Part shown: positions 1-9,589 of the stretch, piece by piece
Numbering within the stretch: position 1 is the first letter of the stretch
How the letters are laid out: each line of letters begins with the position of its first letter
Source: Eudorina sp. 2006-703-Eu-15
Lineage: Eukaryota > Chlorophyta > Chlorophyceae > Chlamydomonadales > Volvocaceae
Direction: 5' to 3'
DNA length: 64,000 nt
Assembly: GCA_003117195.1 (NCBI GenBank)
Contig: BDSI01000146.1
Span: forward strand, 1 to 64,000
The notes under the pieces: generated by a model
Databases searched by the model: none
What the model was told of the DNA's origin: nothing
The model's input: only the letters and a program-made list of their open reading frames with translations
Made by a program: the position numbers and the translations under genes

Positions 1-272
1 CCGAAACTATCCTCCCTGTAGCGACGAATCTACCTCATGGGCCTAATGCAACCAAGTTCACGCACACTCGCACAGAAACTGCTCATGCTCTACCGGAATA
101 AGACGAGGATACTTATACAGGCAGTAAATGCCGCGCTCACTTCTGAGAGAGTTCGCGCACACATGATAAACTGAACAACGGGAAACCTAACCGTCGGCCC
201 AACGAGATGGCCACTGAAACCCTAACGGCAAACTGAACACGCGCTGTGTCAATCACTCCGTGTGCCACGACA
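1..272 (-). repeat. Left (3') LTR, partial
   Basis: This stretch is identical base for base to 11450-11721. On the minus strand the inner edge begins TGTCGTGG, a TG start as expected of an LTR. The repeat runs off the window at position 1, so 272 bp is a minimum length. A G-run (GGGGGGGAA on the minus strand, 323-331) lies about 50 bp inside the repeat edge and could be the polypurine tract. If so, the real LTR starts nearer 322 and the right-hand copy has lost its outer ~50 bp to the minisatellite. Confidence 0.85.
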
Positions 273-487
273 GCTGTCATGACACACTGCGTGCGCTGCA
301 CGGCACGTACGGCACGGGGAGATTCCCCCCCAGCGAAAACGTTAGGAGTAGCTGAATGAGACAAGATGAAGTGCCGTGCAGATAGTACGACCCGAACGGA
401 GGGCGCCGTGGTGCCCTGCAACTAATGAGTCAGTTCAACAGCAAGATAGTGCTAACGCAGACACACTACGTCAGAATCCAGGGACTC
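273..487 (-). other. Untranslated stretch between the methyltransferase-like ORF and left LTR
   Basis: No supported coding sequence. It includes a candidate polypurine tract on the minus strand (323-331, seven G followed by AA). Confidence 0.3.
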
Positions 488-1322
488 TCATCCGCACACC
501 CGAACCTGCATCAACTGATCCCGAACCCGACGGCTCTCGAAAACCAACAACCAGACTCGGCGCAAACCCCGGGGCCCGCGGGGAGTGACTAGGAACACAA
601 TGCGTCCTAAACCGGCCAGCGCGTTGAGGTAGCGCCGGCGCAGGTCGTGGGCCTTGCTCAGGTGCTCAGTGTGAACATAAAACGCAACAATAGGCGCGAA
701 AGTGATTGCCAACGGCAGTGCGAAATCTACTAACTTGCTCCACGGCTCGGACACGATGGCATCATACGCCAGACCTGCTGCAACTGACGGTAGAATGCGG
801 GCTGTAGTGCATCCTCATGTCGCTCCGCATCAGCCTTGGGGTGATGCGCATTTTTCAGCACAACATGGCCCGTGCACGGAGTTGATTCGCTAGATTGCCA
901 GAGCCGCTCCAAGGGTCCAGAATCCCGGTGCACACGGACAGATCTACGTGGTTAAGCAGCACGTCCACTTCGAAGTGGTCCCGCGCAGTCACCTCTGGGA
1001 CGGCTGACGAGTCTCCGCACGAACGAGCGGAGGCGCCGGTACCTGTGCATCTGGCCAGTTCGGCAACCAACTCCGGCGCGAAGATCCCGCCAGGCATCAT
1101 GGCACCTAACGCACCATGTACCCCCGCAACGGTGTCCAAATCCCAGTGGTCAGGGAGACGCTCACGTGTGGTCAACGCAATCTTGCGCTGCATGTGCGTC
1201 TGTAGTACGTCCTCATCCGACAGAAGCCAGGGTTTCACTCGCGCAGGTGTGAAACGCTCCGTGGTCCCGTCTGTATAGCGCGCCTCCAGGGGCTGTGTAC
1301 CAGCCTCCGGCCCCAGGTACAT
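488..1322 (-). pseudogene. Tudor-like segment and methyltransferase-like domain (frameshifted)
   Basis: Frame 1322-855 begins with YLGPEAG and ARYTDGTTERFTPARV, a pattern like the strands of a Tudor or related beta-barrel (G-x-YLG, Y-x-DG, E-x-FT). Near residue 134 it has GILDPWSGSGNLANQL, matching the DPxxGSG SAM-binding motif I of class I methyltransferases (the DPWSG codons lie at 903-917). The frame shifts near 870 and again near 780. The third frame then has YDAIVSEPWSKLVDFALPLA (SEPW at 740-751), in the place and style of the (D/N/S)PPY/W catalytic motif IV of amino-methyltransferases, with Glu in place of the first Pro. The domain is last in the element, just before the 3' LTR. Substrate unknown; function lost in this copy. 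Confidence 0.5.
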
Positions 1323-1735
1323 AAGGTACCCTCGCGAACTTGAGGCTCCAGCGAGTTGGGGTCCTTGAAACGCCGCCGGAGCTTCTTGCCGTCCAGGGCA
1401 GCAGCTGCTTCACGGCGACGGCGTTGCGCGGCACTGGGGAACAAAGCGGGTGTCGGTGCAGGCGCAACAGGCAGCGGTTTGGCCTCCACTTGCTCCTTGG
1501 TGACGCCACCGTGGGTGCAGTCAGGGCAGATCCATGTGCCCTTCGGAACAGTCTTGAGTGGTGGCCGCAGGCAGTACGTGTGCCAGCCAGAGCCGCATGA
1601 GTCACACAAGAGCATCAAGTGTTCCTTGTCAGGAAAGCCACATACCTCACACGCCAAATCAACTGGCGGCTTGGCTAGCCGAGGGTCAATGACAGGGTCT
1701 AGATCAGGCAGGTGACACGGTGCGAGGTTCTGCAC
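1235..1735 (-). CDS. PHD finger at the integrase C-terminus
   Basis: The ORF starts with NLAPCHLPDLDP, the tail of the integrase beta-domain. A complete C4HC3 PHD finger follows at residues 28-72 (DNA 1520-1654): Cys28-x2-Cys31-x11-Cys43-x2-Cys46-x4-His51-x2-Cys54-x14-Cys69-x2-Cys72. The conserved Trp lies two residues before Cys69. After the finger come a Lys/Arg-rich stretch (RRRREAAAALDGKKLRRRF) and the words DPNSLEP. PHD fingers usually read histone H3 N-terminal tails. Here it sits where chromoviruses carry a chromodomain, so a role in steering integration to particular chromatin is a reasonable inference but not shown. Confidence 0.85.
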   Translation of the reverse strand: MQNLAPCHLPDLDPVIDPRLAKPPVDLACEVCGFPDKEHLMLLCDSCGSGWHTYCLRPPLKTVPKGTWICPDCTHGGVTKEQVEAKPLPVAPAPTPALFPSAAQRRRREAAAALDGKKLRRRFKDPNSLEPQVREGTLCTWGRRLVHSPWRRAIQTGPRSVSHLRE

Positions 1736-1917
1736 ATGCTCCTTGCGCTGGGAGCCGCAGCGCCCCTGCAGCGTAGCTACACCAGCGGGTGTAACCTCTA
1801 TGACACGAGCACGTTGTCACGCGTGGCAGTTGCAGAGTGCTCGTGCGGTTGCGCTCCAGTACGTACACGTAGTCTCCTGGTTCAAAACGTGCAAACCGTG
1901 GCTTGTAGCCCCTGCCC

Positions 1918-3220
1918 TCACGCGCGCATAGCTGTGTGTGTCGCGATGTTGGGCGATAAGGAGGTTCCCTCCCGCGGCGGGATGTGTGTCTGAAATGCTT
2001 GCGCACGGTCAATGAGGAATTCGTAAACATTCTTAGGGTTGTCAAAATCCAGCACTTCCTTGCAGCGCTCACGAACGGCCGGCGGAACTACCGGTTCAAC
2101 CCCGTACAACATGTAGTACGGCGACAGTTGAGTGGACGCCTGGGGTGAGCAGCGGTACCCCAGTGCGATCCAAGGTAGAGCCTCATCCCACCTCCGCGCG
2201 TTACCCTCTTGTGCGCAGAACTTACGTAAGCTGCGCTTGACCACTTGTACGATGCGCTCCGCGGCACCGTCAGCTTGCGGGTGGTCAGGCGATGTTTCCC
2301 GGTGGTCAATAAAGCATTGTTCCAGGAGCGCCGCGAAGGCACCTTGCCATTCTTGGCCCCGATCCGTGAGGACCTCCGCTGGGGCAGAGAAACGGGAAAG
2401 CACATTGTCGAGCAGCGCCTGCGACGTGTTGACAGACTCCTTGCTCGGCAGCGGGACAAGTTCAATGTGCTTGGTAAAGTGTTCAATCGCAACGAGGACG
2501 TACGTATTCCCTTGGCCGTTTGCGGGAACGGCCCACAGAGGTCCACACCCCACCGGTAAAACGGACCCTTGACTGGCAGCGGCTGCAGCTGCTCAGGCCG
2601 CACATTGCCCGTTGTATTGGCCTGATCGCACAGCTTGCAGGACCCGACCACCGCGGCAACGTCTCGCGACATCCCAGGCCACCAAAAACCAGTTTGCAGC
2701 AGCCCCAACGTACGTCGTGTCCAAAGTGACCAAGGCGTTTGTGAGTGTCCTCGGTGAGGGCCCGGCGCTGAGCCGGTGGAGGTACCACGCGTGTGACCCC
2801 GTTCGCCATAATCCTCACCAGCGCACCATTCTGCAGGCGGTACGATGCAGACCGCTTGACAATCCGCCGCAGCTCCGAAGGTGTGAGATTCTCATCAGCC
2901 TGCCCATTGCGCAGGTATCGTAGCATTCCTGCATCGGAGTGTGGGTCAGTCAGATTCGAGGCACATTCCTTGTCAGCCGACTCGGCCATTTCTGATAACA
3001 ACACCGTGTTCTCGTAAAGGCTGCGCTGACGCGGCGCAGCGGTGGTGAGTAAGGTGGCCGGCGTGCTGGCTGTGTACAACAATTCAGAGGCTCCCCCCCC
3101 AGCCTGGACGCCGGATCCACCGCACGGGGTGCAAGCGTGGCCATGTGCGACGGACATAGGAAGCCCGATGGAGAGCCTGTGAGAACCCGAATAGATGTGC
3201 GGCAGCCGGAAGACACACAC
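1918..3220 (-). pseudogene. Integrase domain (HHCC finger and DDE core, frameshifted)
   Basis: Minus-strand frames 3220-2483, 2708-2088 and 2553-1918 make up one integrase. The zinc finger is HKRLGHFGHD in the first frame and CKLCDQAN in the second, with GFWWPGM between them as in gypsy integrases. The catalytic core has the first Asp in GVDLCGPFP, the second in AEVLTDRGQEW and the Glu in DGAAERIVQ. It continues with YRCSPQASTQLSPYYMLYG, typical of gypsy elements. Downstream, a GDYVYVLE segment in frame 2072-1704 matches the small beta-domain found after the core. Frames shift near 2690 and 2510. The enzyme would insert the cDNA into the genome. Confidence 0.9.
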
Positions 3221-3917
3221 CCCGCTGCAGGGCAGGCGGCGGCAGCGTCATCATCTGAGGGTGTGCTGTCGCTCCAGGTGGCAGCCCCAGAATGCATTCA
3301 AGTTGGGAAACGTTGAGGCCACGATCAGCTGAATCAGTGCTGACAGGAACGGAGAACAAATCCCCAGGAGGCATCACACGCGGAGGCGCGCCGCGGGACG
3401 TCACAGGGTGGGTAGCGGCCGAGGCAAAGGCGCCTTCACACGCGTGGCAGCCGTGCAGGGGCAGAACACGTAGAGATGTCGGCCGCAACGCCGTTCCATG
3501 AATGCGCAGAAAGTAAACGACGCAACTGGCCTGCATCGCCAAGTTGGTCCACACAGTGACCAAGTGATGCCTGCCGCACGGACCCAATCTGGCGAGGTCA
3601 AATTACGTTGCCATTGCCAAATGTATCGTTGTCGGTGAGGTTACCCGCGACCTCAACCAAGTAGCCGGGGGGTAGACCGGGTTGCAAACGTTGCAGCGTG
3701 CCGATGAGATTCAGCAGCTGCGTGCTTCAACACCGTCCAGCTGCGGTGCCCCCCTGCCACAAGCCACTGCTCACCATTCAGGGCGCCAATGCCTTCAAAG
3801 AGGTTGCGGAGACGTGCGCGTCCTGCAACGGCGCGCAGGCCGTTCCGTGCCCGTGCCATGAGCAGCTCCGGGTATTGGACGCGGAGACGCTCTACCCGCC
3901 GTTGTACTATGGCACAG
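3221..3917 (-). other. Spacer between RNase H and integrase
   Basis: This part of the element has short minus-strand open frames (3859-3653 and 3587-3084) but no recognised domain. It probably encoded the linker between RNase H and the integrase zinc finger. Confidence 0.4.
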
Positions 3918-4973
3918 TCAGCGGAGAGCAGCCCAGCACCATGTAGCGACGGATTCGCCAGCCGGCGCGCAGGCAGGCCTCCAACGCAGATGCATGCTCA
4001 CCAGCTTCCACAAGCACAAACCGTCTGCGTGAGCACGTTCATAGAAATGTTGGGAAACCAGGCTGGAGTTCAGAGAGATAGTCTGAGGGTCAGCATCGGG
4101 GGACGGGCCAGACTGAACTGCCTGCGCCCGTGGTGGCTCACAGCTGATAGCACGGAGTGCCACCCGGTGATCCGCACCAGCCGATTGGACAGCAACAGCA
4201 GCTCTTGAGCGGCTGCGCGAGGAGAGGATCGAGGGCGGTGCAGCGGTGGCATCCCCAAGACCCGTTGTGTCCGGAGAGCAGCTCATCACTGGTGGGCAGC
4301 GTCCCGCAGAGGTGTTGAGCACAGCATGGAGCCGATCATGAAGTTGACGGGATTTGTGCAGGCAGCACGTCATGCCCACCGCGAGCACGGCAGCCTCACC
4401 CGTGACCAACGAGCCAGGGTAGTTGACCAGCTTGGGGCGGGGCGGCACCGGGTCAGCCTCCTCATCCATCCGTGCGCCGGTGCCGTCTGAGGTGGAAGGC
4501 AACGGGCTGCGGCTCAGTGCGTCCGCGTTTTGGTGCAGCGCACCTGGGCGATGGCACACGTCAAAGTCATATTCTTGCATGATCAAGGCCAGCGTGCGTA
4601 CTGCCCGTGAGGTTCTCATTCTCCATCAGCCAGAGCAGCGGGGCGTGGTCAGTGACAAGTGTGAAGTTCCGCCCATGCAGATACGGGCGGAGGACCTTCA
4701 TGGCCCAGCAAGCAGCAAGCATCTCGCCCTTGTAGGACGTGTAGTTCTTCTCATGAACATTCAAGGAGCGCGAGACACACGCACACATATACTCATTGCC
4801 GTCGTCATCCAACTGACCCAAAACCCGCTGATGCCCAGGTTCGAGAAGTCAGTGTGAAGGATGAGCGGCCTGTCCGGCTGCACACGGCGTAGCACCAGAT
4901 CTTCACGGCGGAACGCCGCCTTCAGCGCGTCAAGGGCTCCTTGCTGTTCAGGGCCCACACATTGTCGTCCCAC
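3918..4973 (-). pseudogene. RNase H domain of the retrotransposon (frameshifted)
   Basis: Frames 4973-4761, 4821-4567 and 4619-3918 together give a gypsy-type RNase H. LILHTDFS supplies the first catalytic Asp, YKGEMLAACWA the Glu, FTLVTDHAPLLWL the second Asp and HQNADALSRSP the last acidic residue and the usual end of the domain. A frame change near 4830 falls between the first Asp and the Glu. In the family this domain removes the RNA strand during reverse transcription. The sequence following NADALSR is a Pro/Ser/Arg-rich spacer without recognisable domains. Confidence 0.85.
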
Positions 4974-5096
4974 ACAACACCTTTGCGCGTCAGTGCGTTG
5001 AGCGGCGCGGCCATTTCGCTGAACTTGGGGAGATAGCAGCGGTAGTAATTCATCAGCCCAAGAGGCTCAGCAGCTCGGTGCGGTTGATTGGCGGCG

Positions 5097-6303
5097 CTAG
5101 GGCCTGGATCGCCGCGATCTTCGCATCCATCGGCGCAGTCCGTCCGCACTAACCATGTGCCCTAAGAATTCGACCGTGTGGGCAGCGAGCACGGTCTTAT
5201 CAGGATGCAGCTTCAGGCCAATGGAACGGAGCATCTCCAACACCCGCGCAAGATGTTCAGCATGCTCTTCCGCAGTTTGTGAGTATACGAGGATGTCATC
5301 TACAAACGCCATTGCACAGTGTTGGAGTCCAGCTTTGCGAATGTGGTGATCCATGATGCGCTGAAAGTGCGCCGTGGCGTTCTTCAGGCCGTACAGATTG
5401 CGGCAGTACATCCACAGCGACCCCTTCCACCAGAAGGAAGTTTTCTCGCGATCACACTCACGCAGCGGGATTTGGTTGAACGCTGCCCGGCAGTCCATCT
5501 TGGACAGCCACCGGGCGTTGCCCACACGTGCGAACAGCTCCTCAGGCAGAGGCGGCGCATACTTGTCCGGCACTGTGGCGGCATTCAGGGGACGTGCGTC
5601 ACAGCAGTACCGGCTGTCAGTCCAGTTGCCGTCAGCGTCTTTCTTAGCGGCATGGTGGAATTCATGGCGTACTTAGTGGAGGTGGATGGCACGATGATGC
5701 CAGCGTCCCGAAGTTCAGCACACTTCTCATCCTGAATGACCAGCTCCCGAGGGGAGTGCCGCCGCGGGGCTTGCCAGATGGGACGATCATGCACCAGCTC
5801 TATGGTTGCCGGCCCCAACTCCCCACAGTAGCAGCCAAGACCTTCAACGACCGGGCAAATATGTCGTCATTTCGCTGCAGCAACTCCCGCAACTTAGTGC
5901 GCATCTCCGGGGATAGGTCCGGGCGCTCACACCAGGTGCACCCGTACTGCGCGTCCTTGACAAAACTCGAATCATCGCCCGGGTGCCGCTTCCCTTCCGG
6001 CGTGACTGAGCCAGCGGCCATCGACGGGGCTGGGTTGGGCCGCTGCTGGGCAGGAGGCACGCTCGATCCCCCAGCTAACACTCGTGGCTCCACGGTCAAC
6101 ACCCGGCCACGTGATGTCACGTCGTGGTTGCCCACGAGCACGGTCGACGTACCTGGTGTTGGGAACCAGTGATGCAAACGCGCCACCGTGGGAGCAGCCC
6201 CGTTCTGGCTGCCGTACCCCTCCAGTGGCGGCTGATGAGGGGGTACACTGCCCGCCTGGGCATGCAGCGCCAGCAGCTGCAAGACCAGGAGGAGCAAAAC
6301 CAC
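5097..6303 (-). pseudogene. Reverse transcriptase domain (frameshifted near 5650)
   Basis: Three consecutive frames build a Ty3/gypsy reverse transcriptase. 6303-5800 is the N-terminal approach, with RTKLRELLQRNDDIFA just before the RT fold. 5818-5585 holds the RR-SP-E start of the fingers and DAGIIVPSTSTKYA. 5573-5097 holds the palm: SKMDCRAAFNQIPL supplies the first catalytic Asp, and AFVDDILVYS is the YxDD box with Phe for Tyr (codons at 5295-5306). LHPDKT and VEFLGHMVSADGL follow, as in gypsy RTs. The reading frame breaks near 5650 between KKD-like sequence and PDKYAPPLPEE. It would copy the element RNA into DNA; this copy is broken. Confidence 0.9.
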
Positions 6304-6305
6304 TT

Positions 6306-6620
6306 TCAGGCCACTGCCGACGCTCTGAAAGTGTATGCTCGCCAGCCCCTTCCAGAACCGGTTACCGAGGGACGGCGAAGGCTCCGGGGCGGTGGTGGCA
6401 GGGCAGCCCGTTGAGCACGCATGTGCCGCTTCGACTCTCGCACTCTCTGCAGCTCGGCCTGCGCGCGCAACTCAGCCATTTCAGCACGCTGCCGCTCCTC
6501 CGTCTTGCGGCGTTTGCGGAGGAGGTTGCGCGCCTTGCGCTCTTGCCGCTTGAGCCACCGGGCCCGTCGGTCCCGGAGCTCCAGCCAGATGGCGGCCTCC
6601 AGATCCCGACGTCGCGCCAT
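6306..6620 (-). CDS. Basic coiled-coil linker of the pol region
   Basis: A 104-codon open frame almost wholly made of Arg, Lys, Glu, Ala and Leu (for example LRKRRKTEERQRAEMAELRA) lies between the second protease segment and the reverse transcriptase. The composition and the absence of Pro or Gly over about 70 residues predict a long charged helix or coiled coil, followed by a Pro-rich end. No catalytic motif is visible. It is probably a linker within the polyprotein rather than an independent gene. Confidence 0.45.
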   Translation of the reverse strand: MARRRDLEAAIWLELRDRRARWLKRQERKARNLLRKRRKTEERQRAEMAELRAQAELQRVRESKRHMRAQRAALPPPPRSLRRPSVTGSGRGWRAYTFRASAVA

Positions 6621-6629
6621 AAGCGTCTC

Positions 6630-7296
6630 CAGCTCGGCATCGAGATCAGCCTCCGTGACCTCCGGCTGCGGCGTGTCTGCAGCGCTGACGTGCTCCAGGG
6701 ATGCAACCCCCCCATCGTGGCGGAGGCGAAACGAAGGCTCGATGTGTTGCCCAGGACAAGGGGACGATCAAAGCGCTCGCCGAGGACCCGGATCTCAATG
6801 CGCGGCTCAACGGCAAGTGGAAGGACGTTGCAGTAATTGCGCACAAACGTCTGCCCTAGCACGAGATCATATCGTAGGCCGGAAAGAACAGGCCACGGGC
6901 TATCCGCGGCGGGGCCCCAGCTGATGAGGCGGCCCGGACTGTTGCCAACCTGGAACCTGCCCTGGAAAATGCCGAGGCTGTGGTGCCTATACCATCGAAG
7001 TCGTATACCTTGACAGGCGTGCGATCGTGACTTAAGCTGGCCTGATCCAGCCAGCTACGGTTGAAGCTGATGAAGCCAGAGAACCCGGTGTCGATGCCAA
7101 CGGTGGCCGGCAGGGCCGTGCGGGCTGGCTGGGAGGCGGTGGCTGGCAAGGAGACGCTGAAGAACCCGTCCGCGTTGAGAATGTACGGCATGGCGTCGAA
7201 ACCTGACGGCGCCACCAGGTCGTGGACCACAGGGCGTGGCGGCGACGGCGGTGGTGGGCTGCGGTCCTGGGATGGACTGCGGCCTCGCGGCAGCAT
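6630..7296 (-). pseudogene. Second aspartic-protease-like segment (frameshifted)
   Basis: The open frame 7296-6856 contains VGIDTGFSGFIS, a canonical DTG loop (Asp69 of that frame). It loses frame near 6985. In the neighbouring frame the sequence continues to YDLVLGQTFVRNYC, matching the conserved Leu-Gly strand near the end of retropepsins, followed by PRIEIRVLGERFDRPLVL. So a second, complete-looking retropepsin-like unit exists, split by one frameshift. It lies about 1.2 kb downstream of the DTAS motif of the preceding ORF, so the element seems to carry two protease-like units in tandem. One may be the working protease and the other a relic or a structural domain. Confidence 0.6.
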
Positions 7297-7495
7297 GCGG
7301 GGACGCTCAGGGCTGCGGCCCCGGCGCGCGCGCGGGCATGGCCGGGGCTGCGGCTGCGACTCCTGCTGCGCTGCTCCTGACGGTGGGCTGGTGGGCGGGC
7401 ATGCGACACGCCGCGACCACGGTCATCTCCGACGGTGGCAGATCCTGACAGCGGTGGTGGTCGGTCCGGTGAGCGCCCGCGTGCCCCACGGTCGC

Positions 7496-9586
7496 TCACG
7501 GCGCCCTGGTTATGAGAGCAGTATCGGCTGCGGACGAGCCACGACTGGGTGAGCGGTGACGGTCATGAGGCGGCCTGCGACTGAGTGAGCGGTGTCGGTC
7601 ACGGGGTGGTCCACGGCTGGCGAGCGGCCGGCAGGCGGCTGGGAGCGGCCTCTGTGGCGGTGGTCGAAGGCAACCCTCGGGCGTCTCGGCATGGATGTCG
7701 TGCAGGCACCGGCTCCCTGGCGGCTGGTGCAGCAGCGTGAGCAACTCTGCCGGCGTGGTGGCACCCATCCGCCACAAGTGCCGCCGGATGGCAGTTTCCT
7801 GCGCACGGCGCCGATCATCGCCGCGGACGGGCTCTAAACCCAGGTGTCGAAGCTGCGCAGTGGTGGGCAGCGGCCCTGCGTACCCGGATGATTCGGATGA
7901 CAGCTGGGGATCAGCATTGCCGGGGACGGTGTGCTCCGTGCCCGCAGCCAGCGCAGCACCGCCATCGTTGTCGTCGTCGTTGCTGTAGTCCAGGCGTTCC
8001 TCCTCCTGAGTGCCCTGGTCGTGCACCGTCACGCAAGTGACCGCTGGCGGCATCGGCTGCCACATGGTGTGGCGCATCCGTGAGATGAGAGCGGCCCGTT
8101 CGCGGGGAATGCGCTGCGCCTCCACGAGCACCGTCAGCGGGACGGCGGGGAGGGGCCCCCCCTTGGCGAGCTCCGGGCGGAAGGAGATGGCGGTCTGTGG
8201 AAAGTGGTGGATCCGGGCATCCACGCCGTTGATGAGCTGCAGCCCGACGAGGATCTTGAAACCCGCAGCAGCAGCAAACTCGTGCGCCACCGCCAGAAGC
8301 TCCACCCGTGTGCGTGTCTCGTACGGTGTGGTGGCGGCGAGGACAAGGTCCACACCAAAGACGCGGCCGACGACGTCCCCGGTACCGCTGGCCGTGTTGA
8401 TGGCCCCGTGCCCTTGCGGCGTGAGACCCAGCTCCCGAGCGTAATCCGCGTCAATGAGCGTAGGCGTCGATGCTGTGTCCAAGATCGGCTGGTTGTCGAT
8501 GCGCAGCCGCCCGCTGGCATCGGTGATGGCGAGAGCCTCCGGCAGCGAGCGGTTGGACCATTGCACAAGGTCCGGGACCTCGGTGCGACGCTGCATGAGC
8601 AGGAGGTCACGCTCTGACTGCGTGAGCTCCGCGAAGTGACGGTCAGTCATGAGCTGCGGACTCAAACTGACCAGGCGGACTGGCGGCTGCTGGACAATGG
8701 GGTACCGTGAATCCACTGGGGCTGTCGCGGCGCTGACCAGCGGGTCAGGCGGGCTGCCCTCAGCGGGAAGGACATGCTCGCGGGCGTCGCAGTCAGGCGC
8801 GCTGGGGACCACAGCGGCGCACGTGAGGCCAGCCGTTCCGGCGGGCGGCGACCCGCCGGTGACCTCCCGCAGAGCGTGCTGCAAGATCCGCTCCGCCTTC
8901 GCTCCGCTGAGCTGGACGTCCACCGTGTCACCGCTGACGGTGGTGCTCGTGAGTCGGACGGAGCAGGGCGCCGAGGCTGGGAGGGGGTTGCGGGAGGCGA
9001 CGGTGCTGGGCAGCGGGGCTGGCGGGCGCTGCTGGAAGCCGGCGAGCGTCTGATCCCGAGAGGCACAGCTCGCAGCGATGGTGCTGCAGACTGGATCGGC
9101 TGCCGCCAGCACGCTGCGGGACAGGTGCGACGGCAGCAGGGCCTCAGCCTTGGTGACCAGCACGGTATCCAGCTGGTTGCCACCCCACGCCGCGTGTGCA
9201 GCCGCCAGCTCGTCCTCCCGCGTGCAGAGAGCACCTGCGGCAGCGGGTGGCTGCTGATACTCGGCGGAGAAAACGGTCGGCAGGCCCGCTTCGTGGGCAG
9301 CACGGCAGAAGTCCTGGCTGTGCCGTTCCCGGTTGCCGCGGCAGCCGGGGAACGCGCAGGGCGGCAGGGAGCCTGTGATTGGCCCCGGACGCCAGTTACG
9401 CGGTGCAGGCTGCTGGCCCCCACCCCCCTGCTGCGGGCGGTCATCACGGCGGGGCCCGCGACCCCGGACCCCGGGCTGCTGGCCCCGGCCCCCGCCCCCG
9501 CCCCGGCCCCCGCCTTCCTGCCGTGGCTGCTGGCCACCCTGCGTGCCCCGACCCGACTGACTGGCCCCGGGCATCTGGCGGAGCAC
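7496..9586 (-). CDS. gag C-terminus plus retropepsin-like protease (696-codon ORF)
   Basis: This is the longest open frame in the element. Residues 1-70 are Gly/Gln/Arg-rich. A Cys/His cluster follows (CAFPGC, then H89 and C94), a variant zinc-knuckle spacing rather than the classic C-x2-C-x4-H-x4-C. Around residue 367 the words PILDTAST resemble the catalytic DT/SG loop of retropepsins, with Ala in place of Gly. About 75 residues later ILVGLQLING matches the hydrophobic-hydrophobic-Gly segment that closes the retropepsin fold. The tail beyond residue 640 is Arg/Pro/His-rich. Catalytic competence with DTA is uncertain. The protein would release the capsid and pol products from the polyprotein. 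Confidence 0.7.
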   Translation of the reverse strand: MLRQMPGASQSGRGTQGGQQPRQEGGGRGGGGGRGQQPGVRGRGPRRDDRPQQGGGGQQPAPRNWRPGPITGSLPPCAFPGCRGNRERHSQDFCRAAHEAGLPTVFSAEYQQPPAAAGALCTREDELAAAHAAWGGNQLDTVLVTKAEALLPSHLSRSVLAAADPVCSTIAASCASRDQTLAGFQQRPPAPLPSTVASRNPLPASAPCSVRLTSTTVSGDTVDVQLSGAKAERILQHALREVTGGSPPAGTAGLTCAAVVPSAPDCDAREHVLPAEGSPPDPLVSAATAPVDSRYPIVQQPPVRLVSLSPQLMTDRHFAELTQSERDLLLMQRRTEVPDLVQWSNRSLPEALAITDASGRLRIDNQPILDTASTPTLIDADYARELGLTPQGHGAINTASGTGDVVGRVFGVDLVLAATTPYETRTRVELLAVAHEFAAAAGFKILVGLQLINGVDARIHHFPQTAISFRPELAKGGPLPAVPLTVLVEAQRIPRERAALISRMRHTMWQPMPPAVTCVTVHDQGTQEEERLDYSNDDDNDGGAALAAGTEHTVPGNADPQLSSESSGYAGPLPTTAQLRHLGLEPVRGDDRRRAQETAIRRHLWRMGATTPAELLTLLHQPPGSRCLHDIHAETPEGCLRPPPQRPLPAACRPLASRGPPRDRHRSLSRRPPHDRHRSPSRGSSAADTALITRAP

Positions 9587-9589
9587 GGC

